From positions 62,001-126,000 of the IMG/VR virus record IMGVR_UViG_3300032070_000613: DNA of 64,000 nucleotides; one strand, given 5' to 3'. Shown here piece after piece: positions 47,525 through 56,324 of the stretch. Source of the stretch: a virus. The position numbers were made by a program, and so were the translations under genes. Each line of letters opens with the position of its first letter. Within the stretch, counting starts at the first letter, position 1. The notes under the pieces were generated by a model. It had not been told where the DNA came from and did no database searches. It saw only the letters and a list, made by a program, of their open reading frames with translations.

Positions 47525-47622
47525 TACAAAAATAAACATTGTTTCTATTTTAGTTTAATAATCTCTTGATAATTAATGCTTATTATGTAGCATATAAAAA
47601 ACCAAATTAAAAGGAATGTCGT
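47525..47622 (+). promoter_or_regulatory. A/T-rich intergenic, possible promoter
   Basis: 98 non-coding bases, one of the few gaps in the tail region. It contains TTGATAATTAATGCTTATTA followed by CATATAAA. The hexamer spacing is not ideal for a sigma-70 promoter. An AAAAGGA ribosome site lies before the ATG at 47623. No clear terminator is visible. Confidence 0.3.
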
Positions 47623-48201
47623 ATGAGTTTTTTTAAAGAGAGCGTAAAAAAGATGGGTAATCTTTTTCACATGGGATCTATTATGAAAGAACGAGAGACT
47701 TTCAGATGTATGAAAGGTCAACTCTTTTTAAAAGCCTACGAGAATGGAGTGCTGGTACATGAGTATACCAGCTCCAATATCATTGTTAATACGGCTTCTA
47801 TTCTGATCGCCCGTCTTTTGAAAGACAGCTCGGAGCCCACGTGGGGTATATCCTATTTGGGGATCGGTAGCGGTAGTGGTGAATGGGACCCGTTTGATCC
47901 TCCTGCTCCTACGACTTCTCAGACTCGCCTCGAGAATGAATTTTACAGAAAAGCTATTGATCTAGCCACATTCGTGCATCCAGAGACTGGAGAGCCTACC
48001 ACTGTTTTCACGAACATCGTGGATTATTCCGTATCGTTTGGGGAAGGTGAAGCTGTAGGGCCTCTGCTGGAGATGGGGCTGTTTGGAGGAGATGCTACAT
48101 CTGAGCTCGGATCGGGTACGATGGTGAACTGGAGGACATTCCCGGTGATCAATAAAACGAGTACGATGACGCTGACGATTATTTTCCGTATTACCGCGTA
48201 A
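47623..48201 (+). CDS. putative tail fibre/tip-associated protein
   Basis: A 192-residue protein. The order of short motifs, IIVNTASILIARLL, YLGIGSGSG, then TTSQTRLENEFYRKAI and a beta-rich end (STMTLTIIFRITA), resembles small conserved phage structural proteins that lie near tail fibres. It is followed three bases later by the next gene. The role is inferred from context and motif resemblance only. Confidence 0.5.
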   Translation: MSFFKESVKKMGNLFHMGSIMKERETFRCMKGQLFLKAYENGVLVHEYTSSNIIVNTASILIARLLKDSSEPTWGISYLGIGSGSGEWDPFDPPAPTTSQTRLENEFYRKAIDLATFVHPETGEPTTVFTNIVDYSVSFGEGEAVGPLLEMGLFGGDATSELGSGTMVNWRTFPVINKTSTMTLTIIFRITA

Positions 48202-48204
48202 TCA

Positions 48205-49170
48205 ATGAAGCATCTACTCAAAAAAATTTCCGCGTCGAAATCCAATATCATCGCTCATATAAAAATGGGCGATGATACTTTTAATTTGACTACTCGAGAG
48301 GATAAGGTACAGGCCACCTATAACGGCTGTGATGTGCTGAGTGCTTCCAAAACGAAGGAGTCTACTGAGAAAATAACGCATGTCGTTCAGGATTTTATAG
48401 GATATTATTTAAAAGATTCTAAAAATGCTAGTGTATCTGTTTTTAAGAATAAAGAGAGTGGAGATTTTGACTCGTTGATGGAGCAGCTGAAAGATATCCC
48501 GGGTATCAAAAAAATAGTCATTAAAACGCTCCCTGATAATGCTCGTGATATAGAGAAGACTTTGCATCCTGATTTTAGTCCTGAAAAAGGTATAAGAAAC
48601 AGTGCTATCATAAAATGTTTAGAGGATTTTTCTAACATCGTAGGGGAGATATGCACGCTGCTTAATGTGTCTCGAAATGATGCCCTGACGATCACTCAGG
48701 GCAGGCTAGTGGGTACGATGTGGGGCGCGAAGCCGATGCAGGAGATGCTCGAATCGATACATCAGGAGATAGCTGATAACGATAAATGGGACCGTATAGA
48801 ATTTTTTTCTAATATTATTATCAAGTCTATTGATAGGCTCATACACAAGCTGGCGACTGAGTTGAGTAGCGTGTGTATGGAGGAGAAGAAAGTCATTTAC
48901 AATATTCTTATCCCTAACATACTTGATGGTTATGAGCAATTTAAGCAGGTAGTCGGCAGCGCTCTGATGTCTTTATCTTCTTTAGTTTATATAGATGTTA
49001 TTTTCAAAAAGATGACTAGTTACCCGGCCACGTTGTTTATGAGTAGCAGTATGCTGGGAGATTTGAATCAGGATTATCAGAAGCTTTTGGGATTGCTCAA
49101 GGACATGCCTCGGATAGAGCGGCAGGTCATTTATCCGCTCGATATGATGAGACTGCAAAATTTTAAATAG
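48205..49170 (+). CDS. conserved phage-like protein, unknown function
   Basis: A 321-residue protein that starts three bases after the preceding stop. The first 90 residues look alpha/beta; the rest is mainly helical (ECF- or adaptor-like helices such as LVGTMWGAKPMQEMLESIHQ) with no catalytic motif. It is situated between two tail genes, so a virion or tail-assembly role is possible. I do not recognise the family. Confidence 0.5.
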   Translation: MKHLLKKISASKSNIIAHIKMGDDTFNLTTREDKVQATYNGCDVLSASKTKESTEKITHVVQDFIGYYLKDSKNASVSVFKNKESGDFDSLMEQLKDIPGIKKIVIKTLPDNARDIEKTLHPDFSPEKGIRNSAIIKCLEDFSNIVGEICTLLNVSRNDALTITQGRLVGTMWGAKPMQEMLESIHQEIADNDKWDRIEFFSNIIIKSIDRLIHKLATELSSVCMEEKKVIYNILIPNILDGYEQFKQVVGSALMSLSSLVYIDVIFKKMTSYPATLFMSSSMLGDLNQDYQKLLGLLKDMPRIERQVIYPLDMMRLQNFK

Positions 49171-49178
49171 GATCATAT

Positions 49179-52100
49179 ATGGCAGATTATTTTGGTGATC
49201 AGCAAAACAGGGTGCTCAGCGTTACTCAGCGTAGTCTGGATAACGTGGTTTTTCAATATCGAAAGCCTCCGCTGACTTCCGAATGGAATCTCATTAATCA
49301 GATCAGCAATGAAAAAATACAGGAGATCACTAAAGCTTCATATCCATCGGGATGGATGACGGTCGGTGAAATTTTACAGGATTGGTCTGAGAGTGACGTA
49401 CAGACAGGACAGGTCAATTGTTCCGCGACATATACGGCTAATAGTTTTAAATTGTTCTCTAAAAAAGATAACGTGGCTATCGTAAATGGATGGCCTCTCC
49501 TGATAGAGGGGACGAATTCGCCGGATTCGAATAATATTATTACGCTGGGGACTCCTGCGGGGCAGCTTTATGATTTTGTATTTCTAGAGGTATGGAGAAA
49601 ACTAGTAGGGAAAGATGATCCGATATATCCCTGCGGCAATGTTTTGTCAAATCCTTATTCTGATAATGAAATAGAATGGCCTGCCATAGGTACTGAGACT
49701 ACAAAGAGAGTGCAGCTCCAATATCGGATTCGAGTAACGGGTATAAATAGTCCGGTAAATCCTACTCATGACGGTTTTGATATAGAAGATATCCATCCTG
49801 TAGGTGGTAGGACAGATGGAGAATATACACCATATAAATTTGCAAAATATGGCGCATCTGATATTGGTCTGTATATCTCTGGTGATGGGTCGAGTACGAG
49901 TCAAACTGTTTTGAATACTGTCGATGGCTATGTGTATGCTATCCCGATGCTCATGGTGTGCCGTCGTCAGAAATGGGATGATATTTTTACAGCGTCTACG
50001 ATGCGTCGGACATTTGTAGATAAAGCGGGGCTAGTAGATGGATATGTCCCTGACCGTCCTGACGGTGCCCTAGCGGATGTGATCTATAAAGATGATATCG
50101 TAGATTTCAGACATAAAGTTTTGAGCTCCGGTAAAGATGTGGAGATGCTGCTGGATCAGACAGTATCCAAACTGGTAGCTGGAGAGCTCACTACGGCTGT
50201 GAAAAGAGGTTTTGGTACTGATGGTGATACGAATATTACTGCTAGTATAGGTGGTGGGACTCTCACTAAAGTAGAATGCTTAAATGCTAGCTCTGGGATA
50301 CCTACTATAGGTACTGGTAGTGGGACTACTGATTATGATTTTAAGCGTAGAGTTTTCTCTAATGCGGAATATACACACGATCATAATGTGATCAGAGTCC
50401 CTGTAAATGGATCTGGTGTGTGGGCTGTCGGTACTTTTTCAGTAGCATCTGTTTTGTCTACCGCTCCTACAGGGACAGTGGTGTCTGTTGATGGTTTTTA
50501 TATGCCTGATGAGAGCAGTCCTATTCCTACGGGGGTCACTGCTACTGCAACTACTATCACTATAGCGAATACCGGTATAAACCCCATTGTGGGTTCTTCT
50601 AAGAAACTCATGATGGAATTTACGTTTAAATATGACTCATCGAGTGCAGGATTTAAAGATGTACCGCGGGAGTTTTTGGAGGCGGGTAAAGGTACCCTCC
50701 TCCCGATAGCTACATGGGATAATGACGTCCCGCTGCGTTTCAATAATGGTGGATATCTCCTGAATTACGGTCTCAATCCTGGGCTGCATCTCCCGGGTAA
50801 AACAGATCCGAGAGATTTTTTGAGATATAAAGGCGGTAACTACACTGAAAATTCCGCATTTGGTCATGAGATGGTAGTATATCGTACTACAAACGGGTCC
50901 GGTATAGTCATTATTAATTTGTCTGATAGTAAATATAATGGCTATCATATTTTGGGTGTGAAATCCATAGAGCCGGAGAACACGCCAGGCACCTACTATC
51001 TACCAGTAGATTTCACAGTACAGAGGGTCCTTACTACCAGTAGCCCATATGTGATCGAATTGTATAGTATCGCTACGGTATTATACCCTAATAGAAATGT
51101 AAGAATTGTACTTTATGTTGGTAGCAAAATCCCTGATGATTATGATTTCGACAAAGTTACTCGAATACCTCATACTGACTCTTTAAAATTTTTCGAACTG
51201 TCTAAACAAGGTAAAGGAGTGATCGATACTTATGAAGTGATAGAAGCTGTAGGCTCTGAGAATCCTTTATCCTCAGGTGTTTTCTGGATAGATACGGGAG
51301 ATAAACCCATAATCGCGCTGCTCACAAAGGCAGTAGCATCAACTCCGACTACGCAGCCTATTGTTGGATCTCCTTTTGTTTGGAAATATGATAGCACAGC
51401 TTTTTCCGTATCTATAAATAATCCTATGATTAATCAGGAAATACCAGTGTTGGTTTCCTCGGTTTATACATCCTCGTTGATGCCTACAAAGATGGCGATT
51501 ACAATTTCTACAGAAGCCGGTAATCCGTCCGGAAGAATACGTGTACCTTTATTGGTACATAGCTATGTCACTCAGACTGAGACCCCCTATAATTTCTTTT
51601 ATAAGACGAATGCTTATCAGGGGCTACTCGATAGCGGCACGGCGTACTATGGTAAAGTCATAAAAGAGGGTCCTGCGATAATAACGACGTTGGGATCTGG
51701 TGCGGTGTCTAATTATACCTATGCGACAGTGGGTAAAGCAATTTTTCAATCATCTAGTAGGACTGTAGCGGGAGTCATATATAGCGGTAGTCTGCCTAAG
51801 TGGACAGCTTATGTAAGAGCCGGTGACTATATCCATCAAGCGGCTAGCAGTCAATACTATCGTATTTTGTCTGTGGACAGCGATATTCAATTGACTCTGG
51901 CAGAAACATTTGTAGGTAGTGGCGGGACGCCGGTAAATTATGAAATAATACGGATAGATGTCCCCCACGATAACATTTCGAACGTAGTCGATCGTCTGCC
52001 TGCATTGAATATAACAGCTTTGACCACTGATGACTTGGTAGACTACCGGTGCTATTCGGATAATTTTTTCACTAGCCCTTTTTTCTTTCATGGTATATAT

Positions 52101-52508
52101 CTCACTCAACCAAAACAGAAAATGCAGGACCCTCTGAATACTCTGACTAATGATTTTGTTTTGGGATCCAGTAGTACGAGTAAGAGGGGTAGAAATAATT
52201 TCCTTTTGACTAACGGCCAGAATAGTATATTCAAATTATCTGATACGCCTCGACCTCAGATACTGTACGAATATGCAATAAATTTGCCGGAGTCGGGTCA
52301 CAACAGAAAAGTCTATCAGATATATCTATTCAATCAATCTGCGAAAGATACTGGGGAGTCTGATCTAACGGGTAGACTCTATCTCATGGTAATCAGCGGT
52401 GAGACAAAACCCGTAGATCCGACCGAGACATCCCTGAATGGATTTTTTAATAGAGATACTGTAGATATTTATGAACTCGTGGGCAGACCGATCATTAAAA
52501 TGGGATGA
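49179..52508 (+). CDS. large tail fibre-like protein, propeller-free paralogue
   Basis: A 1,109-residue paralogue of the gene at 16148: shared PSGW near the start, FLEVWRKLVG (about residue 134), TKRVQLQYRIRV (about 174), and a C-terminal YELVGRPIIK. It lacks the YCF48 propeller found in the other copy. Beta-rich throughout, with Gly/Thr-rich loops (GGGTLTKVE, GTGSGTTDYD). The pair probably arose by duplication and are related fibre or baseplate appendages; the copy without insertion may represent the ancestral form. Confidence 0.65.
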   Translation: MADYFGDQQNRVLSVTQRSLDNVVFQYRKPPLTSEWNLINQISNEKIQEITKASYPSGWMTVGEILQDWSESDVQTGQVNCSATYTANSFKLFSKKDNVAIVNGWPLLIEGTNSPDSNNIITLGTPAGQLYDFVFLEVWRKLVGKDDPIYPCGNVLSNPYSDNEIEWPAIGTETTKRVQLQYRIRVTGINSPVNPTHDGFDIEDIHPVGGRTDGEYTPYKFAKYGASDIGLYISGDGSSTSQTVLNTVDGYVYAIPMLMVCRRQKWDDIFTASTMRRTFVDKAGLVDGYVPDRPDGALADVIYKDDIVDFRHKVLSSGKDVEMLLDQTVSKLVAGELTTAVKRGFGTDGDTNITASIGGGTLTKVECLNASSGIPTIGTGSGTTDYDFKRRVFSNAEYTHDHNVIRVPVNGSGVWAVGTFSVASVLSTAPTGTVVSVDGFYMPDESSPIPTGVTATATTITIANTGINPIVGSSKKLMMEFTFKYDSSSAGFKDVPREFLEAGKGTLLPIATWDNDVPLRFNNGGYLLNYGLNPGLHLPGKTDPRDFLRYKGGNYTENSAFGHEMVVYRTTNGSGIVIINLSDSKYNGYHILGVKSIEPENTPGTYYLPVDFTVQRVLTTSSPYVIELYSIATVLYPNRNVRIVLYVGSKIPDDYDFDKVTRIPHTDSLKFFELSKQGKGVIDTYEVIEAVGSENPLSSGVFWIDTGDKPIIALLTKAVASTPTTQPIVGSPFVWKYDSTAFSVSINNPMINQEIPVLVSSVYTSSLMPTKMAITISTEAGNPSGRIRVPLLVHSYVTQTETPYNFFYKTNAYQGLLDSGTAYYGKVIKEGPAIITTLGSGAVSNYTYATVGKAIFQSSSRTVAGVIYSGSLPKWTAYVRAGDYIHQAASSQYYRILSVDSDIQLTLAETFVGSGGTPVNYEIIRIDVPHDNISNVVDRLPALNITALTTDDLVDYRCYSDNFFTSPFFFHGIYLTQPKQKMQDPLNTLTNDFVLGSSSTSKRGRNNFLLTNGQNSIFKLSDTPRPQILYEYAINLPESGHNRKVYQIYLFNQSAKDTGESDLTGRLYLMVISGETKPVDPTETSLNGFFNRDTVDIYELVGRPIIKMG

Positions 52509-52511
52509 AAA

Positions 52512-53660
52512 ATGATATCAACAAAAAATGTATGCAATGTTTTGAGAATGGTGTCTGCTGGAAAAGATCCTGCCGATCCAGGGCAAGCTCCGGGGATCCT
52601 TTCTGTCTCAAGGCCTATAGAGAAAAGCTATGTCCTCTATATGTATTATGCTCCAGAGGATAAAGCTATTGATTTCAAAAACATTTCAAATGATCTAGAA
52701 AATTCTGCGAAAAGCGATGCTCTTGTACAGAAACTTGAGAGCAAAGGTGAAAAAGGTATAACGGAGTTTAGCGCGGGATATTTCTCTTGGAGAAAAGTAG
52801 TCGTAGTAACGAATAAATACGACCAAACTAAAAAAAATTACATAGTTTACTCAGCGGATGTAGATAATATGGGTAAAATTATACCAGGCAAAGAAGAAAT
52901 AACCCCGGACACTAAATATCCTACGACAGATGAAATCAAAAACACGTTTAACATTTTTAAAGATGGTGTTCTGAACATACAGACTGATTCTCCAGGCAGC
53001 TATGAGGTCTATTATTTCAATGGAGATCCTCAGGCAAATATCGTACAGCGTCTATTGGCGAAACCTGAGGAGGCTACCAGGGGTGAGCGTTACAATGATT
53101 TTGTGAAGAAAATGGATCAGTTTAGGATTTGGACGGGAAATGGACTTATTAGACCTGATTTCCGTAAATCTAGAAATGATGGAGTAAAAGGGAATTATTA
53201 CCCAGGCGGTAAGGATGCTTTTAACGAAATGATTCTATCGCAGGTTAAAAATAAAAAGAAGAAAACTCTTTTTAAACCCTATGAGCCTGAAAATCCGTCT
53301 CTGGGTGAAAAGGTGGAGGAGAAAGAAGAGAAATCTATTTTCGAGCCTGTGACGAGAAGTACCGAACCCGTAAAGGGGGATTATCTGGATACGCCCTCGC
53401 AAGGAGTAAAAATGGCCAATAAAAAATCCGTACGTAATGTGATGTTCGCCTATCTGAAAGACGCCGCCTATAGTACAGTGACTCCTGGTACGACTACTCA
53501 AATGCAAGGTATGCCAAAACCGGGTGAGATGGTATCACCAATGACTACGGATACTGTTAAAAATAAAAGAGAATTTGAAAAAAGGAATAAGGCTATCGAG
53601 GATATGAAGAAAAGAATGAGTCCGACGACTACCGGAACCGGCACTCCTGGCAAATATTAA
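52512..53660 (+). CDS. unknown protein with internal translation start
   Basis: A 382-residue protein. The N-terminal part (MISTKNVCNVLRMVSAG) is mirrored by a segment near residue 300 (MANKKSVRNVMFAYLKDAAY), which also begins with Met at 53412 and has a perfect AAGGAG five bases upstream, so a shorter in-frame product may be made. The C-terminus is low-complexity (Pro, Thr, Gly, Lys). It ends the late gene cluster. No family was recognised. Confidence 0.5.
   Translation: MISTKNVCNVLRMVSAGKDPADPGQAPGILSVSRPIEKSYVLYMYYAPEDKAIDFKNISNDLENSAKSDALVQKLESKGEKGITEFSAGYFSWRKVVVVTNKYDQTKKNYIVYSADVDNMGKIIPGKEEITPDTKYPTTDEIKNTFNIFKDGVLNIQTDSPGSYEVYYFNGDPQANIVQRLLAKPEEATRGERYNDFVKKMDQFRIWTGNGLIRPDFRKSRNDGVKGNYYPGGKDAFNEMILSQVKNKKKKTLFKPYEPENPSLGEKVEEKEEKSIFEPVTRSTEPVKGDYLDTPSQGVKMANKKSVRNVMFAYLKDAAYSTVTPGTTTQMQGMPKPGEMVSPMTTDTVKNKREFEKRNKAIEDMKKRMSPTTTGTGTPGKY
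53412..53660 (+). CDS. possible in-frame internal product (82 aa)
   Basis: ATG at 53412 follows AAGGAG (53401-53406) at ideal distance inside the 52512 gene. The encoded 82 residues begin MANKKSVRNVMFAYLK, a repeat of the parent protein's N-terminal motif. This may be an independently translated isoform; it has not been shown. Confidence 0.4.
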   Translation: MANKKSVRNVMFAYLKDAAYSTVTPGTTTQMQGMPKPGEMVSPMTTDTVKNKREFEKRNKAIEDMKKRMSPTTTGTGTPGKY

Positions 53661-53839
53661 TGGGAAAACTTCGATTTTTGGAAAAATAAATTTATTTGAA
53701 AAACGTATAGCATTTTTTGAAAAAATTACTTTATTTTTGGCGTCCACGATAGTATATTGAAAAAACGCCGAGCGGTCGCCGACCTATTCCGAGTAGGGCT
53801 GCGGCTGAAGTTTTTGGAACTATACCCAGGGATTTCCTG
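53661..53839 (+). promoter_or_regulatory. intergenic region before the replication module, possible promoter/regulatory region
   Basis: 179 non-coding bases between the late-type and replication genes. The first half is A/T-rich with three variations on TTTTTGAAAAA (from about 53675) and a TATATT at 53753-53758, but no well-spaced -35 box. The second half is GC-richer, with a small GGTC/GACC hairpin. Likely the control region for the replication genes; a transcription start or replication origin cannot be decided by eye. Confidence 0.4.
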
Positions 53840-55588
53840 ATGGGATTTGCTGAAAAGCCCTCCAATGCTGCTTTTCTGCTACAGTTGCGGCAGAGTAAAA
53901 AAGCGGCCCTCAAACCCTGCCCTCTCCTGAAATCCTCCACGGTACTGCGTACCTATCAGGTTGTCGGATGCATACATCTCATATCTCTGTCCAGGATGGT
54001 CCTGGGAGACGGAACCGGACTCGGAAAAACGATTTGCGGAATCGCTGCCTATGCATATCTCCTACAGAAAGACCCTACATTAAAATTACTCGTAGTCACC
54101 CCCAAATCCGCTATGGATCAATGGGCTGAAGAATTCGATAAATTTTCGTCAGGTATCACTACCCACGTACTATCCAACGTGTACGGTAAAATAAAGGGCA
54201 AGGATGAATACGGGCATGTGAAGCTACTCGAGGAGAGGGGCACTCCCTACACGATCCTACGGGGCTTCCAGGCGCGTCAGGCGCAATACAATACGGTCTC
54301 AGCTCACGTGCTGATCTGCAACTACAATGCCGTCATGGATGATTACGTTTTTCTGATACAAAACCGTATGCCGAATTATATGGTGATCCTGGATGAAATA
54401 CAGGCTATAAAAAACCATAAATCCCAAACTCATTTTGGCGCGAATGAAATAGCCCAGTCCGCTAAACGTGTGTATGGCCTCAGCGCTACTCTGATAAAAA
54501 ATAAACTGGAAGAAGCCTATAACATATACAACGTCGTAGTGCCAGGACTTTTCGGGGGAAGAAATAAATTTCTGGCTGAGTATACCGTCCGTAAAAAGAT
54601 GGTGATTTTCAGAAAGGGTAAAAGAAGACGATTTAATAAAATTGTGGGATACCAAAATCTTAAAAAATTCAAAGACGTCATAGAGCCTTTTTTCCTCATT
54701 CGACGCACCCGTGAGGTCGCGGATGAACTCCCTCGCCTCATATCGAAAAAACTCATATTGGAATGCACCAAAGAGCAGGACGCTCTCTATAAACTGGCCC
54801 TGAGTGGAGAGCTCTATAAACGTCTGATCAAGGACAAGTTTTTCAAATACGACAAGTATATGTCAGGCAACAGCTCCCCTACGACAAAAGAACTGGAAAC
54901 TCTGGAAAAACTCCGTGAGAAATATGATGAGTCCCTGACGAAAGATGGGATGCAGAAAAATAAAATAGCGGGGCTGTCCTACTGTCAGATGGTGAGTAAC
55001 GGACCGGGATGGATACATGAACCGGGAGAGAGTTCGAAAGAGACTGAGTTCTCAAGACTTTTCGAGCAGGAACTGATGGGGGAGAAAGTCATAGTATTCA
55101 GCAGGTTTAAATCCGGCATCCCCCGTCTGGAAAAAATATTGGACGGACTGGACGAACCAGCTAAACACGTGAAAATCACTGGGGATGACACGTCAGACGA
55201 ACGTAATATCGCCAAAAAAATATTCCAGGACACGGAGAGCGGCGTCAATGTGATTTTTATCACGCAGGCAGGATCCGCGGCTATCAATCTGCAGGCCGCT
55301 AAAATAATCCTGTTCTATGACACTCCATGGTCCTATGGAGACCTGTATCAAACCATAGGACGTGCCCAACGCATAGGCAGCGTGTATGAGCACATATGTC
55401 TCATGCACATGATAAATAGAGATACTATAGACGAGCATGTTTTAAGGATCCTGGAATCAAAAAAGAGCCTGATCAATGAAGTCATGGGAGATATCGCTGA
55501 GGGTGCTATCGAGTTTAAAGATGATGCAATATTGTTTAAGGACGAAGAAAGTTCTATAGACGCTTTATATTCTTCGGTTTTTGGATAG
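53840..55588 (+). CDS. SNF2-family (SF2) helicase/ATPase
   Basis: A 582-residue SF2 helicase. Motif I GDGTGLGKT (about residues 56-64), motif II LDEIQAIKNH (DEIQ, near 184), motif III GLSATL (near 213), and C-terminal motifs VIVFSRF (near 417) and IGRAQRIGS (near 505) are all in order. Snf2-type proteins in phages are linked to recombination, replication restart or transcription; they use ATP to move on duplex DNA. It opens the replication module after a 179-base gap. The length is normal for a phage SNF2 protein without accessory domains. Confidence 0.8.
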   Translation: MGFAEKPSNAAFLLQLRQSKKAALKPCPLLKSSTVLRTYQVVGCIHLISLSRMVLGDGTGLGKTICGIAAYAYLLQKDPTLKLLVVTPKSAMDQWAEEFDKFSSGITTHVLSNVYGKIKGKDEYGHVKLLEERGTPYTILRGFQARQAQYNTVSAHVLICNYNAVMDDYVFLIQNRMPNYMVILDEIQAIKNHKSQTHFGANEIAQSAKRVYGLSATLIKNKLEEAYNIYNVVVPGLFGGRNKFLAEYTVRKKMVIFRKGKRRRFNKIVGYQNLKKFKDVIEPFFLIRRTREVADELPRLISKKLILECTKEQDALYKLALSGELYKRLIKDKFFKYDKYMSGNSSPTTKELETLEKLREKYDESLTKDGMQKNKIAGLSYCQMVSNGPGWIHEPGESSKETEFSRLFEQELMGEKVIVFSRFKSGIPRLEKILDGLDEPAKHVKITGDDTSDERNIAKKIFQDTESGVNVIFITQAGSAAINLQAAKIILFYDTPWSYGDLYQTIGRAQRIGSVYEHICLMHMINRDTIDEHVLRILESKKSLINEVMGDIAEGAIEFKDDAILFKDEESSIDALYSSVFG

Positions 55589-55610
55589 TTTGCAATAGTT
55601 TGAGGAAAAA

Positions 55611-56324
55611 ATGTCCGCTGAAAAGATACCGTGTCCCTACTGCAAAGGGGCGTTATTTATAAATACGGGATATACAGAGAAAATCCAAAATGGACGACTC
55701 ACTCTTTATCCATTTGCCCAACCCTGCTACTGTGAGCTGAATCATTCTATAGGTAAAAAATTCGGGATGCTCTATGCACTCCCAGACGCTACTCCTGAGG
55801 ACTCCGAGGCAGTCCACAAAAAATATAATGAGAAAGGTAAAAATAAAGGCAATTTTATTTTTTACGGTGATGAGCCTGCTTTTCGATATACTGTCAAGAG
55901 CTATTTCTTGAAAGGGTTCACGCATAGCAGCTATGAACTGCTCGAGGGCGTGAATATCGTAGATAAATATAATCGCCCCGACTCCGACACCGGCGCACGT
56001 TTATCCATAGGGCTACTAGATCAGTATGATCTGGTCGTCATACTTTTCACGTCGAGGTCAGAGCCCCCTACCCTGAAAGCCTGCGTAGCGGATGTCGTGA
56101 AAAACAGGCTGAGGATAGAGCGTCCCACGTGGATATATGCTCCGGATAAAACTTTAGATACTACAAAGGAGTACAGCAAAGATCTGGCACCTTTTCTGGA
56201 AACGTTTTTGTATGTGGAGATAGGATCGACGACCTATGCTGGTTTTTCCAACGGTGACTCTGAAAAAGTAAAGAACCAGAAAGCCCGTGAATTACAGGAC
56301 GCTCTGGGGAGTTTAAAACGATGA
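55611..56324 (+). CDS. Zn-ribbon protein upstream of helicase, possible helicase loader
   Basis: A 237-residue protein with an N-terminal zinc-ribbon pattern (CPYCKGALF ... CYCEL) and an alpha/beta body (LLDQYDLVVILFTSR) without a Walker A motif. The start has GAGGAAAAAA upstream. Its stop overlaps the start of the DnaB-like helicase gene (ATGA), which suggests the products work together. A helicase-loader or primosome role is possible from position only; the sequence does not prove it. Confidence 0.5.
   Translation: MSAEKIPCPYCKGALFINTGYTEKIQNGRLTLYPFAQPCYCELNHSIGKKFGMLYALPDATPEDSEAVHKKYNEKGKNKGNFIFYGDEPAFRYTVKSYFLKGFTHSSYELLEGVNIVDKYNRPDSDTGARLSIGLLDQYDLVVILFTSRSEPPTLKACVADVVKNRLRIERPTWIYAPDKTLDTTKEYSKDLAPFLETFLYVEIGSTTYAGFSNGDSEKVKNQKARELQDALGSLKR

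Noticed and set aside
55611-56324. Confident call as DnaC-type helicase loader
   Set aside because: No Walker A is visible; only position supports it, so it is left as a possibility.
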